The notes below the pieces were generated by a model. The model did not search any database and was not told where the DNA came from. It was given only the letters and a program-made list of their open reading frames with translations. 64,000 nt of DNA from positions 117,663,712 through 117,727,711 of the forward strand of contig CM054061.1 in NCBI GenBank assembly GCA_028641055.1. The letters run 5' to 3'. Shown in pieces: positions 47,273 to 58,155 of this stretch (its first letter is position 1; each line of letters opens with the position of its first letter). Source of the DNA: Alopecurus myosuroides (lineage: Eukaryota; Streptophyta; Magnoliopsida; Poales; Poaceae). Made by a program: the position numbers and the translations under genes.

Positions 47273-49759
47273 TCATAAGAACATAAGATGGATTATATTT
47301 CCCGGCAAAGTTATTGTGAGTGGTGCTCCCCTAGAGGTCTCACCACCCACAATGGTGTTGGTCTCCTTCCCTTTGGTCACCTCTCCCTCTTTCACAAATC
47401 TTACTTCTTGTGAGGAGGAGGTGACTCTCTTCTTGTTCTTCTTCTTGTACTTCTTCTTTGACTTGGCTATATAACCAAGTCCCTCCTTTCCATTGTTGGC
47501 ACGTTGAGAAGCAATCTCATGGGAACTCTTCTCATTTCCTACAAGATTAGTTGTACTACAAGCATTGCTAGACAAGACATTCAAGCTAGAAAGTGAAGTG
47601 GATACAACTTGCTTGTTAGATTGTTGAGCTAGAAGATTGTCACGAGATTTGGTTAACTTGTCATGAATTTCCTTAAGAGACATGAACTCTTTTTCAAGTT
47701 TTTCATAACGAGTACCAAGTTCCTCGTGAGAAATTCCTAGCTTCAATTCTTCATGCTCAAGAGTTTTAATTAAGGCAAGAGATTGAGCATTTTCCTTCCT
47801 AAGCTTAGAGACACTTATGGCAAAGTTTTCTTCAAGACAAGACAATTTCTCCTCAAGTGAGGCACGAATAGAACGCTCATTATCAAGAGCTTTTTCAAGC
47901 TCTTGCTCATTGCAAGTGTGACCTCCATGGCTTTCTAAGGTCATGATGATCTCCTCCTTTTCATCAACAAGAGAGTTAGCCTCATCAAGTTGCCTCAAAA
48001 GGGAGTTCACCTTTTCCTTAGTCTCGCCCTTAAGGCTAGATAGCCACATGCTTAACTCATTAGACTCACTATCCTCCTCACACGCATTTTCAACACAATC
48101 CAATAACGAAGGAGGGTTAGTGACAATGGTCTTAGAGTTGGGAGAGCATACCGAAGTGGCTTTTGCCATAAGACATGTAGGTCGGGTAGCCACATTCTCA
48201 TTGGGGGATTCGAATAGAGAGATCGAAGGTGATGATGCGGTGGCCTTGGCGATGTGAGCAACTCCAACTACCTCATCTTCTCCTTCATCTCCGGAGATGT
48301 AAGTCTCAAGAAGCGCACCTTCTTGTACGTAGAGAGCTCTTGGCACCTTCCTTGCAAAGTTCTTGTTTTGAGGAGGCTTGGTCTTGTTCTTGCGAATGAG
48401 CTTGCCTTCGTTTTCTTCTCTTGGCTCAAAGGGGCACTCCTTCACGAAGTGGTTAGCGCTACCACAATTATAGCATGTCCTTGGTCGCTCCCCCTTCTTC
48501 TTGTAGTTCTTGTTTCGCGGAGGCCTTGGAGATCCGGTCTTGTGAGCTTCCCATCTCTTCCAATATCCATGCATAGCAAGGGCAATGCACTTGTGAGCTC
48601 CTGTGTAAGTATCTTCATAGTCTTCCTCATCATCATCATCTTCTTCACTTTCATCAACTCGAGCCATTGCCTTTGACTTCAATGCAAGGTTGGGAGACTT
48701 TCCTATCCCTCTAGAGCGAGCTAGAGCATCATCCGCACTCTTGTGTGAGAGAGAGATTGCGATGAACTCACTAAGAACACCAATGGAGTTGAGAGTATTG
48801 TAGTCCGCTCTTGTCCGGATGCTAGTGGCGATATTCTTCTCGAAGGGTGTGATAGCCTTGACAAACTTCCTCTTTATCCATTCATCGGTGATCTCTTCCT
48901 TGCCAAAATCTCTCAGTTGATTGGCAAGAGTGACAACTCGTCTATAGAGCTCTTCAGGGGTCTCATCCTCTTGCATAACGAAGTTCTCGGAGTTGTCAAT
49001 GGCCACATCATACTTGGAAGACTGAATACTAGCATTTCCTTGAAACAAGGTATCAAGTTTTTCCCAAGCTTCCTTGGCGGTCTTGCAACCTCGGATGTGA
49101 GTGAGATGCTCCCTTGGGAGAGCCTTCTGGATAATCACAAGAGCAGTTTTGTTGAGTTGAGATTCAACATCCTCTCTTGGAGTTAAGTTGCTTGGATCAT
49201 GAGGATGAAACCCATGGATCACGCTTCTCCACAATGCCGTACACGATCCTGAAATATGAGATTCCATTTCAAACTTCCAAGAGGAAAATTCGTTAGTGTT
49301 AAGGATGGGTGGAACTCCAACATTAAGGATGTGTGGCATGGAAACAATTGGGTGGATAGAATCATAGTTTTGTGGTGGTGGAACTTTTGAATTGGACCCC
49401 GAACCATTAGCCGTTTGAGACTTGGAGCCACCGTCACTCTCCTTAGCTTTGGCTTTAGCCTTTTGTGCGGCTTTAGCCTTAGCTTTGGCAATGTTTTCTT
49501 CGATTTCGGAAATGTCCGGATTTGTTTCCTCATCCGAACTATCCTCTTCGGTGACATGGGGAGAGTGAGACGGCTCCTTGGTTCTACCCATCATGTTCTC
49601 CAACATCTTCTTGATGGAGGAGACCTCCGAGCCCACACTAGAGCTAACCTTGGACAATTGGGTTTGAATGGTACAAACCGTTGTCTCAAGGTTGGCTATA
49701 GTGTCGGCCATTTTGGAGAGCTCCTCCTTAGAAGTTTCGGGAACATCCCCGTTGACCAT
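47273..49759 (-). CDS. gag: S1 gag (828 aa)
   Basis: ATG at 49759, 40 nt after the PBS. Order: Lys/Ala-rich N-terminal region, UBN2-type gag domain at about residues 170-330 (CTALWRSVIHGF, KTAKEAWEKLDTLF), CCHC zinc knuckle CYNCGSANHFVKEC at about 428-441, then a long coiled coil at about 560-715 (ELEKALDNERSIRASLEEKL). The frame ends at 47273 after LPGNIIHLMFL. The next frame from about 47310 to 47145 reads NNFAGKYNPSYV and VGTSYGDDYHW and leads to a stop just before the protease. It looks like original coding sequence displaced by a frameshift near 47320. Confidence 0.88.
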   Translation of the reverse strand: MVNGDVPETSKEELSKMADTIANLETTVCTIQTQLSKVSSSVGSEVSSIKKMLENMMGRTKEPSHSPHVTEEDSSDEETNPDISEIEENIAKAKAKAAQKAKAKAKESDGGSKSQTANGSGSNSKVPPPQNYDSIHPIVSMPHILNVGVPPILNTNEFSSWKFEMESHISGSCTALWRSVIHGFHPHDPSNLTPREDVESQLNKTALVIIQKALPREHLTHIRGCKTAKEAWEKLDTLFQGNASIQSSKYDVAIDNSENFVMQEDETPEELYRRVVTLANQLRDFGKEEITDEWIKRKFVKAITPFEKNIATSIRTRADYNTLNSIGVLSEFIAISLSHKSADDALARSRGIGKSPNLALKSKAMARVDESEEDDDDEEDYEDTYTGAHKCIALAMHGYWKRWEAHKTGSPRPPRNKNYKKKGERPRTCYNCGSANHFVKECPFEPREENEGKLIRKNKTKPPQNKNFARKVPRALYVQEGALLETYISGDEGEDEVVGVAHIAKATASSPSISLFESPNENVATRPTCLMAKATSVCSPNSKTIVTNPPSLLDCVENACEEDSESNELSMWLSSLKGETKEKVNSLLRQLDEANSLVDEKEEIIMTLESHGGHTCNEQELEKALDNERSIRASLEEKLSCLEENFAISVSKLRKENAQSLALIKTLEHEELKLGISHEELGTRYEKLEKEFMSLKEIHDKLTKSRDNLLAQQSNKQVVSTSLSSLNVLSSNACSTTNLVGNEKSSHEIASQRANNGKEGLGYIAKSKKKYKKKNKKRVTSSSQEVRFVKEGEVTKGKETNTIVGGETSRGAPLTITLPGNIIHLMFL

Positions 49760-49798
49760 GATTACTCTTAGGCGGTTAAGCCCGATAAAAGAGCCGAG

Positions 49799-49810
49799 GC
49801 TCTGATACCA
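49799..49810 (-). other. S1 primer-binding site (initiator Met tRNA type)
   Basis: TGGTATCAGAGC on the minus strand, two bases after the LTR end. This is the usual Copia PBS. Confidence 0.9.
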
Positions 49811-49812
49811 AT

Positions 49813-51174
49813 TGAAAGTGCAATATGGTCAACTAGAGGGGGGGTGAATATGTGACCTACAAATTTTACTTTTTTTTCACTTTTAATGGGGCTTTTAAGA
49901 AAGTAAATGCTTGATTACCTAAATGTGCAACTAAGTGAGTACCCTAGGTGATACAAAGCAAGTAGCAGCGGAAATAAAGGAACGGTACAAGATAACAACA
50001 AGTGAAAACACGGAGACAAGGATATGTTTCCCGTAGTTCCTTCTTAAAAGAAGTACGTCTACGTTGGAGAGGTGGGGAGCCACCTAGGCGCTCCTCAATA
50101 GCACGGATGTGCACACCTTGTTCTCCTTGAGCTTCTCCGGTGAGGGAGATTCTCGTTTCCACTATGAGGTCGACTTGAAGGCGTTGACCAAACCTTTACA
50201 AGGGGTTGAGGCTACTCCACAAGTGAGATGGAGGCTCTCAACAATCGAAGCTTCTTGCTACAAGGTGGAAGCTACAAGCACTAGGGTTTCCCTTGGATGA
50301 CAAAGCAACCAAGAGATTACAAGATCCCAAGAGTTGTGGTGTGGGTACACACGTTTTGGCTTGGTGGAAAGGTAGATCTAAGCCTCCTCCATGAGATCCT
50401 TGAAGGGCATCGAGTTTGGTTGGAGGAGGAGGGAGATCGGGGCGTTTTGAGCTCTACAACAATGGAGGAGAGAGAGGAATGGACGAGCTACCTATCTAGA
50501 GGAAGAAGACAGCTATTTATAGGCTCCTCCAAATTCTGACCGTTGCAGTCCTGCGGGACCGGAAATTTCCGGGGTAAAGGCCGGAATATTCCGGTGTGAG
50601 TAGGCCGGATATTTGAAAACTCCGGGGGGCGGATAATTGAAAAATCCGGGGGCGGAAATTTCCGCCCCAATACTCCGCCCCCATCTCTGTGCGCAGGCAT
50701 CAACATGTTGATGAAAAATCGCTAAGGACCAAGGGCCGGAGATTTGCTCCGGGAATTTCCGGGGCAAATTTCCGCCCCACCTTCTGTGCGCGGGCATCAT
50801 GAAGTAGCCCAATTTCTGCTAAGTCCTTGAAGGCCGGATTTTTGGCCCGGAAATTTCCGGGGCAAATTTCCGCCCTGTCTTCTGTGCGCGGGCAGACAAA
50901 CACTTAGTCGTTTTCGTGGAAGCCAGATAGGAGGCCGGAAATTTCCGGTGAGAGGGCCGGATAATCCGCCCCTTAAGTACCGGAATTTCCGCCCTTTAAA
51001 CTGAAAAATCCGGAGGCTGAAATTCCACAATAGAGAGCTTCTCTTTGATCTCCTGATGTGTATATAGAGATGATCACCTGAGATAATAGCTGCATAGTCT
51101 AAACAATATTGTTAGATAGGATATATCCGTGTTATCATCATCACCAAAATCAATAGAGGGATCATGAGCTTTCA
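49813..51174 (-). repeat. S1 5' LTR (1362 bp)
   Basis: Same length as 39329-40690, with five differences seen. TATA box is at 50513-50522 and the palindrome array at about 50554-50994. As the 5' LTR it would drive the element's genomic RNA. Confidence 0.95.
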
Positions 51175-51179
51175 GTAAC
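51175..51179. repeat. S1 target-site duplication, right copy
   Basis: GTAAC, matching 39324-39328. Confidence 0.9.
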
Positions 51180-51517
51180 CCGTACCTTGGGGGTCACGAT
51201 TAGGAAACCTAGGGTTACGTGTGGATTCCGGGTAGGATTCCGGGTATGTCTTGTATAGGAAGCAAGAGAGCCGGGTATTATATAAATCCGCTCTTAGGAC
51301 AGAGAGACCAAGAGTTTTCCAGATATTCGAGTATTCCAGTAGTACGAGAGTTGATAGTGGTAACCCTAGATCGGAGACTCGGCGACATTACCGCCCGGGC
51401 TACCAGATCACCAGATAATATGATTTCCCCTGAGCTAAACCCTCTCCCAAACACCAGAGTCGATTTTCCCCAAAGTAAGTTACCCCTGGTAATGTCTACC
51501 GTGATTATTCCACGACA
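51180..51517 (+). repeat. G3 3' LTR, right fragment
   Basis: Continues the LTR from 39328 and ends CCACGACA. The sum is about 465 bp, close to G1 and G2. ATG at 51420 lies 98 bp before the end, at the same position as the in-frame ATG of G2. Three unrelated-looking bases on, M1 gag sequence begins. Confidence 0.88.
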
Positions 51518-52852
51518 CATGTCTTCCTCCTCGAGGATCCTAGAGGCTTCCAGGGTGTTGATGCGTTGCCGGGCGTCAATGCCGGTTGCCGAGCCGAAGG
51601 CGCCCAAGCGGTCGTGGACGTTGGTGACGGGGACCCGGCCCCCGGCTCCGCCTAACGGTAGCCGGCGTGGGAGGCGGCGCGCGTCGGCTGGTATTCACCG
51701 ATGTCGGGGAGGTGCCCGCCTCGGGTAGCCGGTTGGTAACCTCCAGGGGGAGGCGGTTGGCAGCGCGAACTGCCGAGGGAGCCGGTTGCGAGGCGTAGTA
51801 GCCCGGCTGCCGGTTGTCGTTGTCGCGGTGTCGGCTGTCCCCTGCGGCCGGTTCAGTGTAGCGCCTTGATTGGTAGCCAGAGTTTATGCTGCCGTCGCCG
51901 CGTGGCGGCACGCGGCTTGGGTTTGGCGAAGACGCCTGCCGGGCGGCAAGGGTGGCTCTGGATGCCGGGTGTTCGGGGTCCTGTGCGTCCGGCTGGGCAG
52001 CGTCCCCTGTCTTGGCCGCTGGCGCCTGGCTAGGCGTTTTGGACGCGGCTTGGCGACTCTGCGTCGCCTGCTGTTTATTAGCGGCGATGAGGAGGTCTTG
52101 CAGGCGGCGCTGCTGGCGCAGCAGGTCGTCGCCTTTAGTCCGGGTAGTTCGGCCGCGGCGGCTTCTGCGGCCCTCATGTTCTTAGCCAGGGTGTTGTATA
52201 CCGGCTGGCGGAAAAAGGGCGGGACGCTCGGATCAGCCATGATCCCCAACTCGTGCACAAGGTTACCCCCGCGCTAGCGTACCGCTCCCATCCGGCTGGG
52301 CTCCGTCGTGACAGGGGTGAAGTTGTGCACCGCATTGAACTCGCGTACTTGGGACTCCACCCGGTGCTAGGTAGAAGCCACGTTCTTGGCGCTGTCGAGG
52401 AGGCGCTGGCGCATCATCTCGAGTGATGCAGCCACTTCCTTGTGATCCCCGTCCGAGCCAACGGGCGCGGCGAGGTTCTTGAGGACGTCTTGGACGGAAC
52501 CGAGCGGAGTGGCGTTCCGGCTGCTCTCCGGAGGGTCGTCCACGTGATGAGTGACCATGCACTCCGCGTGGTACTGCGACTCGCTGTCTTCTTCGTTGAT
52601 CACGTCTTTGCAGAGGCGGTCGGTGCAGGCTTGCACCTTGGCGGAGAACTTGGGAATGACGGCGACGAAGATGCGATGTTCGCCGAACTGAACTACGGGT
52701 CCGTTGTCCGGGAGGGTCTGTCCCTCGATGGCCCCGGCGTTGTTGATCACGCAGTCGAGGGTGCCGAAAGTCACGACAAGGCCGGTGACGACGCGGCCGC
52801 CGCTCACGAATGAAGGTGATCCCACGTAGAAATCAGACCCAGCCGTCGCCAT
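51518..52852 (-). pseudogene. gag: M1 gag N-terminal region, interrupted
   Basis: ATG at 52852 opens a frame with GTLDCVINNAG and FGEHRIFVAVIP, then TAG at 52367-52369. The frame continues (FNAVHNFTPVTTEPSRMG) to another TAG near 52276, then to a block with VYNTLAKNMRAAEAAAAELPG, after which frames change (51911-51576). GC-rich and Pro/Arg-rich in all frames, so the tail is poorly resolved. The capsid domain is not reached. Confidence 0.65.
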
Positions 52853-52854
52853 GT

Positions 52855-52874
52855 GCCCCACGGTGGGCTCCAAC
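52855..52874 (-). other. M1 primer-binding site, variant
   Basis: GTTGGAGCCCACCGTGGGGC: one base different (A for C at position 6) from the PBS of A2, G1, G2 and K1. Confidence 0.7.
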
Positions 52875-53814
52875 TGTCGTGGTATCTATCATTCACGGCA
52901 GCACCAAAAGGGAGATCCTAGAGTTGTTTAAAGAGGGGACATACTAGCAAACGTTGGCGTTCGCGTGGGATTAGATAGCAAGCGTGTAGACACACGATGT
53001 ATCCAGGTTCAGGGCCCCTTTTCGAGGTAAAGCCCCTACTCCTGCTTTTCTCTCTTCTCTATTTGTGTACAGGTTACATGATTGTTCTCTGAGCTCTCAG
53101 TCTCTCGAAGCTGGAAGGAAAAGGGGTTCGGTTGGGGGACCCCTGCTACTGAAGCCTGGCCAGCCCTTATATACTGTTCGGCTGGCTGGCTTACAACAGA
53201 GCCCGTCTAGTACAAGACCAGCCGGGGAGATTCTTGGGACAAGTGCCTTCGTCCTTTAGCCTTCGCGCCCGATTGGTGCCATACAGCGCAACGTACTATG
53301 GCAGCACCTTGCCCATCCTGGAGTACCCGGCAGCCACTCCCAGCTGCCCGACTTCCCATGCCTCTATATTGTGGATGTACGATGAGTACCCCGAGCCCAT
53401 GCGGCGGGTACCGGGTGGAGTAGGCTGGTACCAACTAGCCTGAGTTGATACATCGTGGGCTGTACGCGGGTACGGCCCAGCCCATGCCGGAGTACCCCGA
53501 GCAGCCGGAGAGTAGGTGTACTTTGTCGGGTAGGGTAGCACTGTGGCCCTCGTGAGCCGAAGGGTTGGCGTGTTGGCCATGCTCCTCCGTACTGGTTGAC
53601 TTGGCGAGCAGCCGGAAGGCTGCAGCGCTCGCCCGGTTGGTTTGGTTGCTTCTTTCCGCCGTCTGCTCAGCCGGCAAGCGGGGCATCTGCCCCCATCCGT
53701 ATGATGGGTAGAGGCTTGATCGTGAACCTGTGTGCTTGCCTTGTGAAGATACCGCAGGTACGTGGCTTCTTTTACCCGCTTCGTCGAGGCACCCGGGGAC
53801 CATCCCCCCCGACA
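52875..53814 (-). repeat. M1 5' LTR (940 bp)
   Basis: On the minus strand it begins TGTCGGGGGGGATGG and ends ATACCACGACA. TATA box AGTATATAAGGG is at 53164-53175. It interrupts an Athila LTR on its right. Confidence 0.8.
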
Positions 53815-54010
53815 TCGACGGTGTTTTTTCCATCAGATTTCTGGTCCCGGTGTTTATTCTCCAATAATTATTAAATATGCAAAATAAGATGAAATAACAT
53901 AAGTAATGTATCATAATATGAAATATATCGATGAATAACAAAAAATAACGATATAAAATAGTGATGCAAAATGGACGTATCAACTCCCCAAGCTTAGACC
54001 TCGCTTGTCC
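53815..54010 (-). mobile_element. Athila-type (Sabrina/WHAM-like) LTR start and PPT
   Basis: On the minus strand, AAGCTTGGGGAGT (about 53995-53983) is followed by TGATACGTCCATTTTGCATC, the junction of PPT and 3' LTR typical of Sabrina/WHAM-like Athila elements. Only 168 bp of the LTR remain (53982-53815) before M1 cuts it. Upstream internal sequence extends right for perhaps 170 bp. Confidence 0.65.
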
Positions 54011-57000
54011 CCAAGTGAAACTGAACTCGGTAAACATGACCACATGTTTATGGAGTGAGGTGTTGATAAATAAAATACGGACAACAAGCATCACAACTAT
54101 CAATACACTAGTCATTCTAGCAAGTAACTCCCTCTCATATAATTAAACTTGAAACAAGTAAATGGAGTCACAATAAAGGTGTAGAGGCCCAGACCGGCAG
54201 TCCAAGACCCCTCATATGCATACATTCACGATCCCAGAACAACCAGTCGTGAACAACATATGAAGTGGGTACATATATTACATCATCCATTACACGAATA
54301 TTAAAGGTCTTACATAAGTGGTCACGTGACCAAGTCTTAGATAACTACCACGCAGCGCAGACAAATAACATGAACACAGCGGAAGACAACAAAACACAAC
54401 GCGATAGAGCCCAAATCACGCCTTAACCTACAGGCTGCTCACCGGGAGACGATCATAGTTCGCAAGGTCATCAACGTAGTACTCCTCCTCATAGTAATCC
54501 TCCTGGGGCTGCTCCTCGTAGTCTGTCCAAGTAAATAGCCATGGACGAAACCAATATGAGTACATTTGAATGTGCTCGGCAAGACATCCTTTATATAGCT
54601 TACAAAAGTGCAGGTATGCTTATATGGTGGAATGGGTAGGATATACATAGGGTTTTCTACCCATGATGGATGAAAGATACATAATGGTTGATTTTTACAT
54701 CTTTATATCTTTGTTGAAGAAGATACTTCAAAAGAAAATAATATTGTTTCTCTTGTAAATATCGCATCTCCAAGAGGTTTTGTAAGACTTTGTTTAGAAA
54801 AGAAAGTTTTTCTTTGCAAAACTTCTTGTAAAACAACTTCCATCTTTTCTTCATCCGTACCTCACAGGTACAAAGTTCATCTTTCCAGCACCTCATATGT
54901 ACTAAACATTTTTCAAAATATCCTTTTGAAAACATTGACACAATACTAGCTACATGGCCACTCAACTGTCCATATCCGAGGACGCGGCTATTCCGAATAG
55001 TTTAACTCTATAGAGGTGTACATAATCCACAAGATCCAGAACATCTGCCATGGAGCACCCATGGACTGTCCGCGACAGTATGCGAACATTAGATAACTGG
55101 TCCTAACCTACCACTATGGTCAAGCTAGTATATGACTATCCTTTCAACTGGGTTTATTTTCCCCGGCATCATGTCCCACACTGCCATGACAGGAGACCCA
55201 ACTGTTGCAGCCGGAGGGAAAATTAATCCCACACTTTGCATGTCACGTATCTCCCACCTAGCGACATTTCGGTTCACAGGATCACATCCTCTATAGCATT
55301 TGGGATATAACACATACTAACAAGAACAAGTTTCTAGATAGGACCATTGCCCATGTTGAGGTAGAGTGGCAGTACGTCTTGATTGTCCAGTGAAGACTAG
55401 GTTATGTGTCTTTTGTAAAAACACTTTCAAAAAAATTCCTCTTTGCCACCTCTAGTGAACAAGGTCCCATCTTTCCACCGAGGGTTTTCCATAAAGCCTT
55501 TGTTTACAAAAACACATTTTAGGGTGTCCACTTAGGTACTTAAAGATTATTAATGTTGGTGGTATTTATATACCATATGGTGGCTAAAGTCTTGGTGCCA
55601 CCAAGTTTGAGTACTAGCAATGTGATAGTTACATATAATATTAATAACATTAATAGCCACAACAAAGAATTGTTTTGATAATAAAAGTTTTGTAAAACTT
55701 CAAAAGTAAAACATGCAAGATAGATAATCATAAGTATAATAATATCAAGCATTAGGATGGCTTGCCTTGGTATTGGTTCTGGTTCTCCTCTTGGAAATAC
55801 CAGGAGTAAAAATAAGCCTCTTCTCCAATATCTCCTTCTTCGTTTTCAAACGTCGTAAAAAAAAAAATAAAGGACACACATTAAGAACCAACTAAGGCAA
55901 AAAAAATATTACAAATCAAAACATACAGCAAGAAACACACAAAAATAATTTATCACACAAGTTTCCAATGGCAACATTATTAAGCACACACAAATAAAAC
56001 AAGGCTACTAGCTAACATGCCTAGGGTGGGGAAATTATATTTCTCACCAAAGTGCAATGGCGTCAGTGGGTGTTCCACTAGCCTACCAAGGTATTAGGAG
56101 GTCACAATTCCTATGGGCACACTTGGGAAAATAAAATATCTCTAAACAAACATCCAAAACACTACTCATGCTAGTGATAATAATAGGATGCAATTAATCA
56201 AGTCAAAGCTACTCATGCTTTCCTATAATTAAAAGTGCAAGATAACATAGGGGACACAAGAATAATATCAGTACTAAAGTGGTACCGGACCTAACAAATC
56301 AACCAAAAAAATGTAGCTACTAAATATAAAAAATAACCCACAATTTCCTAAACATTAGGAAATTCTAGAAAATGACTATGCTAGTAAAAGTAATGCTAAT
56401 CAACACACATAACATTAATCTTTTCCTAACATGCTAGTTCTGTAAGAAAGCAACCTTATAACAAAGAATAGCAATCTTACACATGCTAGAAAACATAAAT
56501 CTAATACTCAAGTATTTAAATAAAACTATTTACACAAGAATCAATAAAAACAGAAAAGTGCAAAATCTAGTTATGCACACCATAATTATTCTACAACTCT
56601 AAAAACCAACCAAGCTATTATTAGGTAGATCTAAGCATATAAAATATCATTGAGTTAGATTCACACAAAAAATCATCACCAAAAGGTCTACAAAAATCCC
56701 AGAAGTGCTCTCTGGTCATTTACCAAAATGCATGGCATTTTCTCTAGGAAGCTAACTTACAAGCAAGGACAAATATGACTGGTAGGTATCACTAAGGGCT
56801 ATCCAAAACAGTTGAGTTTGCATTTTTAGGGTTCTTATTTTTGAAGTTATGCCATTTGAGGTGAAAGAGATAGGTTATGACAAAACAGTGACAACTGCAA
56901 AAATCATAGTCCAAAATTAGATCTACAACTTGTATGTGTTTAAGAAAATATTAGGGTACATGCATGATTTTTTGTTTGGACAAATCAATCATTTTGGTAT

Positions 57001-57648
57001 TTTTCCAAGGTACATGCTAGTGTGATATTTCTGCTCCTTTTTCAAAAGAATTAAATCACAGAAAAAAACGTCGTGTGGGCCATATCTCCTAGGGCTAGGC
57101 CCAACAACAGCCGAAACTAGCCCACGGGCATGCACGCGCGTGAGCTGCGGGGGAACGACTGCGTTCAACGGGGGTCGTAGATCTCGCGATATACGGTCCA
57201 CCCGTCGTCTTCCTCACTCTCCCTTTCTCTCATTGCGCGAGAAACTGAGGACTGCGTCGAGTCAGGGCTCGCCTAGGGGCGGAGAGGGGCAGTGGAGCGG
57301 AATCGAGGTGGTCTCTGGAGATCGCCGCGGTGCAGTGGCATGAGCAGCAGAAGTAGCAACGACCACGGGCGGCTCCGGCACGGTGAGTGTCTGTGGCGGC
57401 TCTGAGGACGGCGGCGGCAAACCTACACGCAATCGACCACAACGATGAGTCAGAGAGGTTCTTATGAGGGTGGGGAGCACGGCTAGGGCGCAGAGGCGAG
57501 CTAGGAGTAGCCGGGGTGAGTTCCACCTGCGATGGGATCTTGTGGTGGCTGGCAGCGGGTTTCTCCCTTGTGTCGCTCACAGAGAGTGAGCGGGGACGAA
57601 TGGGGTGGCTAGGGCGTGTGGTGGAGGGGTGGTGGTGTCGACGAGTCG
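54011..57648. other. AT-rich retroelement debris, no gene
   Basis: I see no coding domain in 3.6 kb. About 54180-56950 is AT-rich with only short chance ORFs. About 57040-57640 is GC-rich and reads on the minus strand like a leader or U3 region. The composition would suit a long chromovirus LTR, possibly that of T1, but termini were not found. Confidence 0.35.
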
Positions 57649-58155
57649 TGTCAACAAATCCCTTGGGTGAGCCGGTAGGGTTTCGAGTAGAGTAACTATG
57701 TACGTGCTGGTGATCTCGACAGCTAACAAGGAGGCAAGATTTACCTAGGTTCGGGGCCCTCGTAGAGGTAAAACCCTTATTCCTGCTTGTCTGATCTGTA
57801 TTATGGCGAGATGGTCAATCTGTTACAATGGCGATGCCGTGGTGGTGTGTACGCGGTGTCCCGTGTATTGTCTAGTCTAGTTGTGGCTTGTATCTTGTCC
57901 TTCTTTCTCTCCTCCCTCCTGGCTTTATATATGGAGACAGGAGGGGTTTACATGAGTCCTAGTAGACTACGAATAGGAGTTCTTATCTTGTGCTTCAAGA
58001 AATCGACTATAGCTTCTTGGACCAGGATGGGCCTTCAAGTGGACTTCCCGTAGCATAGAAGCCGGTAGGCTCAAGTAGGGGACGTGTTGAGTGTCCAGTG
58101 TCCACACGTCACCGGATAGGCTCATCCGATAGGTCTGCGAGTCATCCCCATGTTA
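57649..58155 (-). repeat. X1 3' LTR (about 507 bp)
   Basis: On the minus strand, ACACTGGGGGCTAC looks like a PPT and is followed by TAACATGGGGATGAC (TA where TG is expected). The TATA box CCATATATAAAGCC is near 57925-57940. The block GGGTTTTACCTCTACGAGGGCCCC resembles the A-family and M1 LTRs. The end is TTTGTTGACA. Boundaries are inferred from these signals only, since no second copy is present. Confidence 0.5.

Larger units (their letters stand above)
39329..51174 (-). mobile_element. S1: complete SIRE/Maximus-like Copia element with extra 3' gene
   Basis: The 11,846-bp element has two 1362-bp LTRs (39329-40690, 49813-51174), a perfect GTAAC duplication, a Met-tRNA-type PBS and a PPT. On the minus strand the order is gag, protease, integrase, RT, RNase H and a separate 3' ORF. 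The LTRs differ at five sites by eye (about 0.4%). With the commonly used grass rate of 1.3e-8 substitutions per site per year this is about 0.14 million years. The SIRE/Maximus assignment rests on the coiled-coil gag, the size, the pol sequence and the extra 3' ORF position. Confidence 0.9.
21585..51517 (+). mobile_element. G3: Tat-type Gypsy element split by G2 and S1
   Basis: Segments: protease-RT-RNase H (21585-23736), second RNase H and integrase (32104-33840), antisense gene (38219-34991, minus), PPT (39192-39201) and 3' LTR (39202-39328 plus 51180-51517). G2 interrupts the second RNase H domain and S1 interrupts the 3' LTR. The 5' LTR, gag and N-terminal protease are missing left of the B1 insertion. 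The dual RNase H and the antisense Transposase_28-like gene fit the Tat lineage. Downstream of the 3' LTR lies M1 sequence, so G3 probably inserted into M1. Confidence 0.85.
51518..53814 (-). mobile_element. M1: 5' part of another Gypsy/Tat-like element
   Basis: Minus strand: 5' LTR (53814-52875), PBS (52874-52855) and gag N-terminal region, cut at 51518 by the G3 LTR. The gag N-terminus is homologous to A2. LTR features such as AGTATATAAGGG and the AGGTAA...CCCCTACTCCTG block are shared with the A family. Confidence 0.75.

Noticed and set aside
49799..49810. tRNA gene fragment
   Set aside because: Only the 12-bp tRNA-complementary PBS is present; no cloverleaf sequence was found here or elsewhere in the window.
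54439..55752. Short ORFs in AT-rich sequence
   Set aside because: All are under 105 codons, have no domain and low complexity, and lie in retroelement debris.
57649..58155. Host promoter with TATA box
   Set aside because: The TATA box sits inside an LTR-like unit with a PPT-like tract on one side and LTR-type blocks shared with A-family and M1 LTRs; no host coding sequence follows.
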